Below are positions 1 through 13,359 of a stretch of DNA of 64,000 nucleotides, piece after piece. Made by a program: the position numbers and the translations under genes. The stretch covers positions 229,809-293,808 of the forward strand of contig JAPXFQ010000128.1 in NCBI GenBank assembly GCA_028564705.1. Direction: 5' to 3'. Position 1 is the stretch's first letter. The number at the start of each line of letters is the position of its first letter. This DNA comes from Apricaphanius iberus (Eukaryota; Chordata; Actinopteri; Cyprinodontiformes; Aphaniidae). Below the pieces are notes generated by a model. That model was not told where the DNA came from, did not search any database, and worked only from the letters and a program-made list of their open reading frames with translations.

Positions 1-1282
1 CGTCACACGTGGATAGTGTCGCAAGAAGTAAGACATACGTTCCTTTGAGTCAACAGTTTGCCAGTGCGAACCCTGCATCGTCACAAAGCAACAAGGTGCT
101 CAAAGCAGAAATCCTCATGTGCCAGTTTTTTGCCGAGCACAACATTCCACTCGCCGCTGCAGATACATTCACCAAGTTGGTACCAGAAATGTTCATCGAT
201 TCACAAGTTGCAAAGGTATGTAAGACAGATTAAAATTTTCTTTGTCACTCAAGCAATTAATCTTTTTGAAAATAATGCAAACAATGTAGATCGAGATGAT
301 TTATATTAAAGACTGTAATCTTCAATGCAAACTGATAATATCATCAACAGATTATGATTCAAAGTGTGTTTGATGAAAAATATTCAGAGATGTTTACATG
401 CGTTGAAGTTTTTAATGCTATGAAATTATACTCTGAACATCGATTCTTCAAACATCCACATGTAACGAATATAATCTCTATGTTGCAGGATTTTGCATGC
501 AGAAGGACAAAGGCAACCATGATTATCAAGGAGTCTTTCTTTTCAAGTTTGTCCAGATGAAGCAGATCAAGGATGCTGCAAACCTCCTGACGCTGGACTT
601 CAAAGACAGAGCACTGCAGCACGAAGACCACAGGCTTGCTGTTGGTTTGACAACAACAGCACTGCTTTTGGATGAGGATAAAGGTATCCCTCCAGAGATA
701 CAATCAAAGTTCTTTGCCTCAGTGAGATTGTTTTATGAGGCTGTTGTGGCAAAGATGATCGCCAAATTTCCCTTTGAAAATGACGTGCTGGGTGATCTTG
801 TCGTCCTGGATCCACGAAGGAGAGAGGAACTGGACTACATCCATATTCTCAGATTGGCGGAGCGGTTTGGGCCCAGTCATCTAGATCAAGAGGCCATCAA
901 AGAAGAATGGGATGACTTCCAATTGATCCCAGACGAACAGATGCCACCATTCACCACAGAGGGACCAATGCATCCAGAAACATTTTGGTCTAAGATTTTT
1001 GAGTTGAGAACAGCATTTGGTGGGCCAAGGTTCCCAGCAATGAAGAGCGTTTTCTTGGCCTTGCTATGCCTTCCTCACAGCAACGCAGACAGTGAAAGAG
1101 TATTCAGCCATGTCAGGAAACTCAATACAGAGTATAGGAAATCGATGGGGGTGGACACTCTGACAGCTTTACTACAAGTAAAACTGAATACTGACAGTAA
1201 ATCGTATCAGCTAAAACCAACAAGTGAGATGTTGCAATCAGCAAAGGCCGCAACTTCCAAGTACAACAACAATCACAAATGA
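1..1282 (+). pseudogene. Internally deleted hAT-family transposase with an intron
   Basis: The reading frame is open from the window edge to 215, so the true start lies upstream. Residues before 215 include a segment ending ...DSQVAK. A donor (AAG|GTATGT) follows at 216, and TTGCAG|GAT at 483-491 is a matching acceptor; joining them gives VAK-DFACRRTKATMIIKE in phase 0. Near 531-545 the frame shifts, then stays open to the TGA at 1280-1282. The last part carries the hAT C-terminal dimerisation signature: a KFPFEN...LDP segment at about 770-815 and LCLPHSNADSERVFS at about 1063-1107, followed by R..M and LLQVKLN. hAT transposases usually have an RNase H-like core of several hundred residues between these ends. 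That core is essentially absent, so this is a deletion derivative. A domesticated gene is unlikely because of the frameshift. hAT assignment is strong; the subfamily is unknown. Confidence 0.8.
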
Positions 1283-3444
1283 TGTCATTTAGGCTTTTAA
1301 GGGCATTGTGTGATATGTGAACACATCATTATATGGTAGTGATGTATTGAATAAAGAATTGAATAATGCAAATTGATGGTGCAGTTTTCCATGTTGTTCT
1401 TTGGTAAACACGGCATTTACGGCGCGAATACAGTTTTTGGTCATTGAGTAAGGGAAATTTAAATTGTTAGTAAGGGCAGTCATGGTTGATGGTTGACAGG
1501 TATGTAAGGAGGACTGGTTCATATCAGACAGACAGCTACTAGAAGGGAAAATCAAGGTATGTTCACTATCTCTTAAACAAAGAAGGTATCAGATATAATC
1601 ATAACTACTGTATATAAAATGCTTGACATCTGTCCATAAAAACAGTCAGTACAGCATATCCTTCAATCATTTCAGTAACACTACCTAGATGACTTTACAA
1701 TGCCCACTTGGAGAAGTTTTAGAATTCACTACTTTTCCATGTCTTCTCAGTCTGTACAAAAGACTTAGATATTACATTGAAACCCTTTTTAAATTGATCT
1801 AAATTGATTTGAATAGATATCAACAATGTGAATTTCTTTAGATCCAATAATAAAGAATTACTTTGAGATACTGTAGTTCTTTTTTATTAATTTATTCATG
1901 TAAAAGTCCTAAGTATGAATTGTGACATTTAACTCAGCTTTAAAAAAAATGTTAGTGTTAACAAATTCATGCCTTAGGGAGAGGGGGACAATGACTGCTA
2001 GTCCACATATGAATGGGTACAGCACATCACATGCTAGATGTTCAGACCTAAAAGTCTTTTAGTGTTGGCCAATCCTCAACGGTAATGTGAAATATTCATT
2101 GCCAGTTATCAAAATCATATGATTGCAGTCGTTGTTGCCAAAAGATAGTTGAACCAGTTATTAGGTTCAGAGTTCAATTACTTTTTGAAAAGCTAGGTTG
2201 GTTTTGATCACTCTTTTCTCTTAACTGAAATCTTCATCTGAAAATTGCCTTTTTTATCTATTCAGGTTATCTTTGACATAAAATGTGTTAGATAATTTGA
2301 AAGATTTAAGCGTGACAAAAAACCCAGAAGAAATTAAATGCTTTTTCAGAGCACTGTATAATGTGAGGTTAGAAGAATGAAATGTAAATGAGTTTGAACA
2401 TGAAACTAAGGCACAACATATTCCAGCTCTGTATATGGTCTTGGCTGGTAGCCCCTAATAAACAGCTAAGACTTAATATCTCTTGGGAAGCATGGAAAGA
2501 AGACCTTCACAATCTCTGCAAACATGTTCAATAAATCTATGGTGTTGTAGAAAATTTCCTTATTCAGGTTCCTTACCCCAAGATGACACTGATTAGAGCT
2601 GATAAAAGCACCTTTATCCCTATGCAAAAAAAATATATATATGTTTTTTTTAACTGCACTTCATAAGGCGGTAGAGTAGTTGTGGTTATATACACATAGC
2701 AGAATTGTAGATCTCCTCCAGCTCCAATGCCGGACAGCTCCATTAATCTTCATCCCAATGCAGAGCTCGCTCTCTGTTTTTCATCCCTTTATCTGTAAAC
2801 ATCAAGCTAAATTTGAAGCCCCCACTGTGAAAGAATCGATTTTTACAATCTTTTGCAACTCATACAACAACCTCTAAATAATTCCAACAAAAAAAGTAAA
2901 AAATGAAGCAGGTGAGCCATTAGCAATGTATTTTCCGTAAGGTACATACATCTGAGGTGTTGGCACATGAGAGCTTGAAGCCAGTACAACTTAAGAGACA
3001 TTTAGAGACAAAACAAAGCAGCTTATTTAATAAGCCAATTGATATTTTTCAGCGCAGGGAGCAAGAACTAAAAATGCAAAAAAACAGTGGTGAGCTAAAT
3101 GTGCCTTGTTGGATAAGTGCAGCAGATTAGTTGTGAAATGTTTACAATAACAACAGAATAGACATGGTTACATAGGGATGGTCACGAAAGCTTGGTGTGG
3201 GGATGCTTGGAGATGGTAATGTTCTTTAGGAGGTGTGAATGATCTGGAGTCTATGGTGTGTTGTTAAGTTGGGGGTTACATTCAGGATGATCATCAGCGA
3301 GTACAATAGGTTAGCCAAACAGTGTTGTGTGACTATTAAATGTGTGAATGTGTAAGCCCTATTCAGAAAATTTCTGCCCTTTAGGCCGAACGTTACATTA
3401 CAAGTTCCTAAAAACTTAAAGATCTGGCGTTTACTCCATTTAAT
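1283..3444. other. AT-rich non-coding stretch
   Basis: I see no recognisable gene, RNA or complete mobile element here. It is low-GC sequence with short A/T runs, for example near 2624-2652. Any outer end of the upstream hAT element would lie here, but I could not identify a TIR. Confidence 0.4.
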
Positions 3445-3663
3445 ATGTACAAGAGCTGGGGAAAGATGACAAACTGGAGCGGCTCAAACGGAAAAAGTCC
3501 ACTGCCTCAAATTATAAAGGAGCGGGTCCATCAACAGGTTTCAAAGCGCTTTCCTAGCCTGTCTGGGGACCATTGGCAAAGAGTCAGAAACAAAATAAAT
3601 GAGAGACTGAGAAGACCCCGCAAGACTGACCCTGAGGCACAGCGCCTTGGCTATTGCCGTTAA
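3445..3663 (+). CDS. Unrecognised 72-residue basic ORF
   Basis: An ATG-started frame of 72 codons ends in TAA, followed at once by an A-run and a T-run. The product is strongly basic, with an RLRRPRK stretch near residue 56 and a helix-like QRVRNKINERLR segment, so a nucleic-acid-binding tail is conceivable. Local GC is higher than in the flanks, which makes it look like the end of a real or formerly real coding segment, perhaps a last exon or a transposon accessory protein. I recognise no family. It could be a chance ORF. Confidence 0.2.
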   Translation: MYKSWGKMTNWSGSNGKSPLPQIIKERVHQQVSKRFPSLSGDHWQRVRNKINERLRRPRKTDPEAQRLGYCR

Positions 3664-5338
3664 AAAAAACGTTCAAAATGTGATTTTTTTTTTTTCTTGG
3701 TTTGCTGTGCTGTGTGAAATTTGCTTGTTTAAATAAAAATGGAAGAAAAAAAGTTATAGCTTCACAGTTTCATTTATTATTAATGGTAGATGAGCATTAT
3801 TAGTCAAAGGTAAATCACATCTGTCATGCGTTTCACATTACAGAGCACTCTTATGCTATAAAACTACTGTATCTGGGTATAAGACTACAGTGGTAGGCTA
3901 TTTGAACCCTGAGTTTCTGAGTGACATTCAAACTTAGGCTACATACAAACCAGCAAACCATAGAGGAACAGATAGGGGGAAATTTTTTAATGACATTTAT
4001 ATACCCTGAGTCTGATACGTCAATAAATCATTAACATTAAAATCACTGCTCCTCCCCGTGGACAAAAGAGGCATTGCAGCTGGTTTTCACTCAGGCTCCT
4101 TGGGGGCGAGGCCTCACTGAAGACGTCATAGCGGGGGATTACATTACCACCACGGACCTGTCAGGGACCTTTGACGGATCAGGCACGTACCAGTCAAGGG
4201 CCGGTCAAGGACCAATCATGGAAACATGAGAACTTTTAAACTGCTACTACTGTACCAAGTGCCTTACCTCAGATTGGTTTGTGATATATTGGTTGAAATG
4301 GAAGCATGCAAGGTATTCCATTGACTGGCATGTTTTCAAAGATGCACATACATTTTTGGTACTGAATAAAACAAACAATAAAATGTAACGTTAACAGTAA
4401 GCTTTCATTAATGAGAGAATTGGTCTGATATCAAATTAAACCACACAGATATCAAAATTGCCCAGTGAATTAATACGTTTTTATCAGGTGCTGTTTATTG
4501 TCATTAAAACACAGGTAGGACATCCCAATATTGGCTGGTGTAGTAGTCAAGCCAGCTGTCCATTGCTTAACAGAAAGGCTGATAGAAGCAAACAGGAGTT
4601 TGGCAATGGGACTTTGAATCACATTGGCAAAAATGTTATTCTAATGACACAACTCAAGCTTTTGTCAACCTTTTGTACTTTGTACATAGTCTGTCAATTT
4701 GACTGGCCTAGATGTCCAATGCACTTCTGAAAATGCAAAAAAGTGAATATATATTATATTATATAATTTGTTTTTGTTTTCATTGACACCATACCATGTT
4801 ATTTTAGTCATATTAAGCAAGCTTTCACATCTGTCACTGTTTTATTTCATCTAGAGGTTCTGAATGACCATTTTTGTTTTAAATAGCTAATACAAATATG
4901 GTTCTAAAAGTTGCATACAGAAACCCAAGTTAAACTCCTTAATTTAAAATGAACAGTTTATCTGAATATATAATTTGCCTATAGACAAGAATAAAGAGAT
5001 TTCATTCAGCATTTAACATGCTAACCCTTGGCGAATACATACTAATTTTGAAGCACAACTTTGATAAAAATGGAATTGCCCCAGTGTTGATATAAATGAT
5101 TAAAAGACCTGGTCCTGCCAACACAGCAAAAAGCCCCATCTCGCTCAATCGAGCTGACTTGTGTTCTCTGGTGAAACAAGACAGCAAAATTTAAGTTAAA
5201 ATTCACAGCCAAATTTAACATACATAGATCTGGCAGAGACTGTTTAGACTGTTTTACTGCCTGAATTTAGTCTATAACTCTTTCGTCTCTCAGTTAATCC
5301 AATAAGTTTAACAGATATTTTAACAGTAACAAATCAGT

Positions 5339-5342
<4 letters not shown>
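3664..5342. other. Non-coding stretch, nothing identified
   Basis: A T-run follows the small ORF, and a modestly GC-richer patch lies at 4050-4215. It has short imperfect echoes of GGTCAAGGACC-like words but no coding signal that I can support. No TIR pair was found. Confidence 0.35.

Positions 5343-5405
<63 letters not shown>
5343..5405. repeat. (AT)n microsatellite, ~31 units
   Basis: An uninterrupted AT dinucleotide run of about 63 bases is directly visible. It is the longest pure AT tract in the window and a probable polymorphic locus. Confidence 0.97.
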
Positions 5406-5408
<3 letters not shown>

Positions 5409-7117
5409 TGAACAGAGTTTTGAATGTTAAATTGGGTGAAAACAAAAATATATTTTTTTGTATCTCCAGCTTTCTCTGACCCACATGCAGAAGAACAAGC
5501 AGTACTTAGAAAGAATATTTAAAAAAGTAGTTCATTTGCAACAATGACTGTGCAAAATAGATAAGCTTCTAGTTCAATATTTCTGCTAAATCTGCAAAGG
5601 AGAAGATACATCTAATGGCTGGTTTTTCAGGCTGGCAGGTGACAGCTAAAGGTAATGTAGCAGCAGCAACCACTGTGAAACAATTTTTTTTAGAATACTA
5701 TTTAAAGTGTGGTGTTGAAACAAGCAATGACTTCAGCCAGATAAATACAGAGAACAGGAGTGAGAAACTACTACATAAAGTAGGAAACAAATGACTTTAT
5801 CAGTGACTACAGATACTCTAGGAACTTAGGACTCAGTACTTGAGTACCCAGCCAGTCTTCCAGGGCTAGTATCCTGCATATTTAAGTTATTTCCATGGTT
5901 CAACAAACCTGAATGAAATGATCACTTGTTAGCAGGCTCATGAAGAACTTTGTAGTGCTTAGGAGAAATTTGGACCAATTGAATCAGTTGTGTTATTGCG
6001 GAGAGTCATCTAAAACTGCTGGTACACTAGTGCTTTAGGCCTTGAGTTGGTTACTCTTGGTTTCAAACATGCGCTGTACCTGACCAATACTTTGGCTCTA
6101 TTCAAATTTATATTACTATCAGGAAAGTGGCGAAATTTTGGATAAGTTATAGAGAACTGTAGCCCACACTTACTTATATAGAGCTGGTATCATTAGCTGG
6201 CTAAAATGCTGACAGGTTGGAGAATTGTAATGGAGCTCTATTGCTTTCAGGATATGTTTGAAACCAGTGTTTTCATCAACAAAGAATGGTTGCATGTCTG
6301 CTGCTATTAAAATCGCTGTTATATTTGTTATGATTTACGTCTGTCTGAGTCGTTAGTAAGGAACTTTTTGGATGCTGCTGTCTCAAGAAATTAGTCAAAT
6401 TTGATACATCATCCCTGCATGTTGTCAAACAAATAACTTTCATGTGATACACCTTCTCAGCATTGTCAGTATAGTTGACTGAGAAGCCATAAAGGTCTCA
6501 AACCCATTTCCTACTTAGTGGTCAAAAGTATCTTGTAAATTAACATCTTGTAAATAAATCACCAATAATTTATTAAACCGTGTTGTGGTTTCCTAAAGTC
6601 TGACGAGGACAAATCATCTTTCATGGTGGCCTCCCCTAGACAGGTCATAACTCTGTGGGAAACATTCTTGACAGTACCTTTACGAACACCTTCACGAACA
6701 ATATGTCAACAGTAATGCGCAGTTAGTGAGCATAACTTAAAAGGCTCTTTTTTTCAGAAAAGCTTAAAAACAATCAGGAGGCAAGCTATATATTGTAAAA
6801 ATGTAAAACTTTGCAAATGTTTATGTTTTCACTGTATTCCTAGTTGAAAGTCCTTCATATCTGTTTTCTCCATGTGGCTTTATTTTAATTTGGAGGGTCT
6901 ATTTACAAACTTTGACAAATTGAGTATAGTTTCATAGTAAAAACTGCAACACAATAATGACAACCTCTATCCACACATATTCACACAAACCAGTTTAAGA
7001 TGCTGCAGAAGGCTATATATGCCAGGTCCACAGGTGAAGTTGAGACATTGACAAAGTAAAACAGAAAAGAACACTAGAAATCTAGCTTCAAATGAGAGCT
7101 TTTTTTAAAAGCATATG
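5406..7117. other. AT-rich non-coding stretch
   Basis: I see no gene, RNA or assignable element. The sequence has ordinary intergenic or intronic character. Confidence 0.35.
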
Positions 7118-7324
7118 CACTGAAAAAAATGACTCATTAAATGATCACAATTTAAATGATGGTAGGTTTTCAATCCAATAAATATATGCTGCTTCAATGA
7201 AAATATCATACATCTGGACAATGCAATCTATTTGACATTGGTTGAATCAGTATATTTTTATTGGGTGAAAAACTGCCATCATCTAAATTGTTTTTACCCA
7301 ATGTTTTTTTTTTTTTTTTGAGTG
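7118..7324. mobile_element. Palindromic MITE-like element (207 bp)
   Basis: The outer words are CACTGAAAAAAATGA at the left and TTTTTTGAGTG at the right. The two arms are inverted copies over their inner parts: AATTTAAATGATGG at about 7150-7163 pairs with CCATCATCTAAATTG near 7276-7290, and CCAATAAATATATGCTG near 7173-7192 pairs with CAGTATATTTTTATTGG near 7249-7265. This foldback architecture with no ORF is typical of MITEs. No clear TSD is visible, so the superfamily is not assigned. Confidence 0.65.
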
Positions 7325-8007
7325 TGGTGTCTGTGGATTTCTGGATCCATTATTTGCTGCTGGTGATAGAGGAGGTGCAGTAAATCACATTTTAGGATCC
7401 ATATTAAGGTCAGTAGTTGCGTTATTAGGACTTCAACAACATACAGCATGCGAATAGGTATAATAATATTTGATGACCATTAGCCAGCTAATCTTAACCT
7501 GACACATTTTCTACTCCTAATATTGGAGGAACAGTGCCTAGCAATAATATTATCCATTTATGACTTATAAGATTTGGGATCAGTGCCCAATCATAATCAG
7601 CAGAAGGCAGGACCTTCTCACTAAGGAGGTACATTTCCAATATTTGTGTACTGCACCACATTTCTTTACTTAATCCCAGAGTTGGGCATGTGCATTAAAT
7701 ATAAGAATGGGGCAACAACATAATTTACTTGAATGCTGAAGAGTGCATAATCACAGAGACAACTGAGCCAGGACTTTGGGACCCAATTAACACATGATCG
7801 TTTACAGTGTCCTGAAATGCTGGATGAAATATTGTTACTGCTACGCTTGGTTCCATCTCTTTTTAAACAGGGCCTTATTCCTGTGCTACCTCTCAGAAGT
7901 TGTGTAACTGAACCAAAAGGCCCATGTGAAATATTTTCAAACAGAATCATCCTTTATTGTCCCACAGAGGGGAAATTAGATTTTTGAACGTTTGAATATA
8001 CCTTAAC

Positions 8008-8226
8008 ACCGTGGTTTTCAATCCTGATCTTCAGGACCGACTGTCCTCGATGTGTAAGAGAGCTCCCTTCACCAGCACACCTAAATCAAATTAATCCACT
8101 ACCTTATCATAATTCAATTAAGAGCTGCAGAAGCCTGGCAGTCACTGTTTTATTTAAGTCAGGTGGGTGGAGGCACCTAAAACATGCAGATATATGAGTG
8201 CTGAGGAACAGCATTAGAAACAAATG
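8008..8226. mobile_element. Degenerate palindromic MITE of the GTGGTTTTCAA type
   Basis: The left end (GTGGTTTTCAATCC, then TCTTCAGGACC) and the right part (CACCTAAAACATGCAG...CTGAGGAACAGCATTAGAAAC) are approximate inverted copies. From memory they resemble the common teleost foldback repeat starting AGTGGTTCTCAA. The copy at 42504-42646 has the same layout. It is old and diverged. A hAT-derived origin is an inference from the better-preserved copy. Confidence 0.5.
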
Positions 8227-11200
8227 CCCTAGCACAAAATTATGTTACAGCAAACAAAGAAATACAAAACTGGAACCTAATAAATGTTTTAATGTTAATT
8301 GTAGTAAATATAAATAAATCTGCTATACCAATATAAAAATATAAATATCTTTTTTTAAATGAGCTGGCTAAAGCTTTGTTCACACAACAGGATATTTAGG
8401 CAGACTTTGGCCCAATTTCCCCCTTTTGACAAGCCCTGATTATTGGGATGGCTCTTAAGATAATTTTAACCGATATTCCTGCTGTGTGTGGTGTGTTAAC
8501 AGCGACCAGGTCTACTCGCAGGGATATAGGGACCACTCTGATCGCGAATTGGGGATATTCAACACATTAGATTGTATTGACCCGATATCAGAGTGCGTGT
8601 GTTGAGCACAAATGAGCATGCAGCCTGTTGAATGTGACATATAGCCTGTCAGAAATGCTGCGATGCACCTTTGAAGCATGTATTATTATTTCAAAGTGTC
8701 AGCTCACTTTACTGCAGTACACAAATGCATTGAAATACAGATCAGTCTGGGCAAAGTACGTGATTTCCCAGTGACAAAAAACAAACACTGTAAAACAAAT
8801 TCACCTCCATATCATACCAAGTAGAGCCACGGCTTCTTCTGTCCATGCCAAAAAAGTTGTGAACATATCAACGTGTGTCCTTTTTGAATATATTCTGCAT
8901 GTTGAGTGAGCAAAATCATGAACAAGTAATAATAAAACGGAAGAAATAAGGATGAAAATATTCACGAGATCCTGCTCCAGCCGCTCAGTTGGATGTAATG
9001 CAACATTAGCCTTCAGAATGCAGACGCTTTTTAAAACATTTTTCTGAGATAGTATTAAAAAAAGTAAATAAAAAATAAAATCAGACTAAACAAAATCTAA
9101 TATGGGCAAAAATGCCAGATTTGATGCACATTTGGCTCCAGTATGCATATCTGTAAAATAGGATCTATCACATTTTAACACAAACTAAAACCCAGCAGTA
9201 AGACCATGACAGCTATATATTCATTACTAAGTTGTGTCAGTGTGCAGGTCTCAGCCGCATTGATATGGAAATAACCACAAGAGCTATGGGCGAGTGTATT
9301 TTTCAAAATGGAGTGGAGCAGCAGGACCACTGGAACTGTATATTGAAGAATGTGCTCATTGAATCACACTTCAAATTAGCGCAAGGCATATTACTTCTTT
9401 ATTTTATTTTCAATTCAGTCTGGATTTTTTTATGTGTGTGTGTGCGCAGCACAGATTTTCTGTGGGAGATGTCAGCAGTGTCAGCAGTGCAGATTTGTGC
9501 ACAATCGCAGATCAGAGAGAACGGTGTGTGTGAGTAAAATCGGTTCATGTGTGGTGTCTCTCCACAGATACCAAACATGGTAAAGTAGCACCACAGGAAT
9601 ATCCATGTTTGTTTTTTTAGCGCTGTGTGTGCAGCCCAAAGCTCTTCCCACAATTTAAAAATCCTACCATTTGAACCAGGCTTTAAAACATAAATACAGT
9701 CACAAAGCACTCACCCCTCCTGTCCGCTATGAATTTCTCCTGAACAGCTACCACTGGCTTCAAACTTGACTGGGTGAGTAAATGAGCGTAATATTTGCTA
9801 AAAAATAAAGTCCAGGTTGAAAAAAAAACAACTTTCCATTTAAAGAACATGAACAAACACGACATAATAACAATCTAAAATTAATGATTAGAAAAGTTCA
9901 CCTGTTGCTTAATTGTCATCCTTATGGTTCGTTAATTTCAATTTCAGAATTTTAATCATTGATGTATTTAAATAATGACACTTTAGACCAACTGCCACCT
10001 GATAAATCTACACTCATGAGGAAAACAATGTCATGGTTATGGATTTCTTTTAATAATATATTCGCTTTTATATACTGTTCTGATATTTTCGTCTTCTTAA
10101 GTAATTTGTAAAAACATTAAAATGTTTTTTTAAGATGTGGAAAAGATATAAAGAAGCGAAACAAAAATATAACTTTTTCTGTGCTTAGCATGAAAACAGA
10201 GTCTAACGCATATTTGAGACTCATCTTACAAATACTACAGCACCATTTTAAATGTCTGCTTGGCCTCTAGTGTGTAATTATTCTTTGTACCAAGTGACTA
10301 GAAAATAATTTGTAACTTGTATAACACATTTTCTATTTGTCTTTAAAAGGCTTTATATTCCTAGAAAAACAGGAAAATGTTAGAGTGACTGTATCATGGC
10401 ACACTCCGGTGATGGAGCAAACACCCAGGGGCTATATTGTTTCAAAGCTGCAGAACTGAAGAAAATGACAATTCACCAAGACCATATAGATCAGGGTCTT
10501 AAGAAAGACCTGAGGCATCAGCCAGCAACATTAATCGTTCAGTATCATTGCTCTACAAGTGTTCTTCTGTTTTGTTTTTATGTTTTTGAGGTAATAGGAT
10601 CAGTGTAGTTGTTCTTTTTGTAAAAAGTAGCTGAGGAAACTTTGAGTAAGATAAAACAACTGCCTCCGTTTGACCAGAAAAAAATGTGCTCCTTGGTGGA
10701 TAGTAGTGGAATAAACATGTTTCTTAAATCTAAAGGTTTCCTTTTTCCTTTCTTTGTCTTCACTGGTCAACTTTAGGTTCCCTTTTTTTGCACAGGCAGT
10801 TTTTTGTCTGTGTGGTTTCCAGTGTGTAATGCATTGTACTATTTCTTTATCCAGAGTTACCTTTATCTCTGATTTTCCTGTTTTGCTTTCTTAGAGTGTT
10901 GTGGTTTCTTTCACAGTGAAGACTCCTACTTGTGGGTCTTGACTCACTAATAACAAATACTCTTATATAATATACTATATAATATGCAATACTCTGTAAT
11001 TAGAATTAAAATTTGTAAAGCCTATGAACTGCACATTACAAGCATTTCACTAAATTATTTTGTAAACGATTCCGTATGCTTTTGTTACATGTGCTTCTCT
11101 TTTTTCTCATACTGTGTAGTGATACTCATTACAGCAGATAACACCTGTTGAAAACACACAAGCTGTTACTGTACATCAGCTATATCATATGGGCTTGGAA

Positions 11201-11791
11201 ACTCATTATAGTTCAGTTTCAAATTACTGATAGCATACCGTCTGTTATGATTAAAGCCTAGTGATTTTTCCACTTTTAATTAAGCATATCAATGGTGTAT
11301 GTATACCAATAATTTTTTGTTTGCTGCCTGATCCTAAAAACAACTTATGTATTAGGTGTTTAACCCTGTTCAAAGCAGGGGAGTCAGGCTACAAACTGAG
11401 GCATTGCAGGCCTGTGAGTATCAAAACTTCCAGGGCCCATTTTTACAACAGCTTCTTAGGATATTAGGGAGGGATGCAAATATCTCACTCCCTTCTGACA
11501 CTATCTACCAACAACCCACACACACAAACAAAAACAAGCAACATCACTACTCTTCACCATTTGCAATATATAACAAAGCAAAAATTGTGCAATTAAGCAG
11601 TTTTTGACATTGCATTTTATTATTGCATTTCTGTACTGTATTGTGGTTTTCTTAGTTAAAGAGTAACTGAACCCAATGAAAAAGCATAATCCCGCCCCCA
11701 GGCAACATTTGAAAAACTCTACCACAGTGGGCCAAGAGACTCGGAGGGGCATGACCAAGTGTGTAGGATGATCACAAAGGGAGCGGGGGGT
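8227..11791. other. Long non-coding stretch
   Basis: I see no supported gene or element. Open frames around 9.2-9.7, 10.4 and 11.3-11.6 kb lack family motifs and overlap on both strands, so I treat them as chance. A short CCTTTATTGTCCCAC..GGGGAAATT segment just upstream at 7950-7980 resembles the 3' ends of fish LINEs but is too short to classify. Confidence 0.35.
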
Positions 11792-11955
11792 AATGTTGCC
11801 AATTTAGCAACTTTGTTGCTATTTCTAATGACTTTTCAGACACCCTTAACGGCATTTTTTCCAAAAAGCACCTTGCGACAAATCTAGAAACAATTCTGAC
11901 CACCCTGAGCTACTTTCTGTGACACTTTGTCACTGATATTCCCTGCAGATTAGAG
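11792..11955 (+). repeat. Dispersed repeat, copy A (TTGCCAA..AGCAACTTTG family)
   Basis: This segment shares order and wording with 61015-61150 in the same orientation: a GCAACT-TGT-GCTAT opening, an ACACCC segment, then AAAAAG-(T/C)GAC--GTG/GCGAC and CAAATCT words. Teleost genomes carry a repeat with this GCGACTTTGTCGCTAT-like text, which is a memory-based resemblance. There is no coding content. The copy is diverged and its ends are uncertain. Confidence 0.45.
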
Positions 11956-12224
11956 ACCTGATTTTCTCTGCTCGAACCGTATTTCAGAGGGGCAATGAGA
12001 CAGTATAATCAAATGTCATAAACTTCTCGGTTCATTTCACCCAGCGTTGTACAGAGATGGAGATGATCTCAACCGATTACTAAAGAAGTTGTTTCTTTAA
12101 CATGAATTGAAAAGTAAAAAAGGGACGTGCATGAATATGATACAGATTGTTCTTTTTTAAGCCACACATTTTATTTTTTTCTTCCGAACTAGAAAATTAT
12201 GCTTAAGTGGTATTGGATTTCCAG

Positions 12225-13105
12225 TAGGGATGTCCGATATTATGGGCCTAAAGTCATTATCGACCGATATTGGCATTAAAATGTAATATCTGAAATTATT
12301 GGTATCTTTTTTTATTTTTTCAATAAGATGAGTTTTTCACACCATACACATATTATATATCAAACTCTTCAGCTAACTCTTTTCTCTCTCATAAAAAATA
12401 TGACAGATTTGAAGTTTAGTTTTTGAGATATTGTTTGTTTGAGACAACTTTCAATTTAAGATAACTTTAAAAAAGGACTGAATTTTGTTTTTTGTGACAC
12501 TGTTTTAATTTGCACATTTGGTTACTTGAAAGATGGCTAATTAAGTCAATGTTGTTGTTTGATTGTATTGAATTATGGCCACTGGCCAGTTACATGTAGA
12601 GCTAAATTAATGCAGTGTTTAAGCCCACTTTATTTTTAAGATTTTAATACCCAGAGTAGGTTAATTATTGCCCCTGCTTAAATGTTTGCTGTTTTTTTAT
12701 TTTTTATTCTTGTTTCAGTTGTTTCTACTTTAGCTCAATGCTATAAAGGTATAATGTTGTTTACATTTTCCAAAAGTAGAAATTTGTCCTGAGTGGTGGG
12801 CCTTTGTCAGTATTCTCTGTGTGAGAAAATGTTCCAGCTACTTCTGAAGACAAAATAAAAATGGCACCTTTTTCAATTGCCTAAGTTACATTCTAGTACT
12901 TATTACATTTTATAATTTTTAAAACTCAAGCATGCATGATACAATATATTTCATTGTAGTTACCTAAAAGGGTTAAGTAGTTTTTGTTTTTCATGAGGGA
13001 GGGTCCCCACATATCGGTATCGGTTTATATCGGTATCGGAAATTATGAGTTAGGCTATATCGGTATATCGGATATCGGTAGAAAAGCCAATACCGAACAT
13101 CCCTA
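12225..13105. mobile_element. Non-autonomous hAT transposon (881 bp) with 8-bp TSD
   Basis: The left end is TAGGGATGTCCGATAT. The right end, read on the other strand, is TAGGGATGTTCGGTAT, matching at 14 of 16 bases. The flanks are ATTTCCAG (12217-12224) and ATTTTCAG (13106-13113), 7 of 8 identical, which fits a hAT 8-bp target duplication. The interior has no long ORF. The right subterminal region (13011-13080) contains six or more TATCGG-type words, both direct and inverted, whereas the left end has only two or three. Such subterminal repeats are commonly transposase-binding sites in hAT elements. The element is a deletion derivative mobilised in trans. Confidence 0.88.
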
Positions 13106-13359
13106 ATTTTCAGTTATAATTTAATATCTTGTAAATTTAGTACCACTTACCTTATCTCATAATGGTATATATTCCATAGTTTTCTGTAACGTTTTCCCTG
13201 TTTTAAATATTGTTTTATTCAACCCTGTTTTATTTAATCCTGATCTAGGTATAATTATTTCCTCCTTTCTGTTATGCCCCGGTTTCCTCATTATTCCAAT
13301 TTTCCTTCTGAAAGCCACATACCAGTTTTTTTTTCTCTCGTCATCTTTCCTTGACCATT

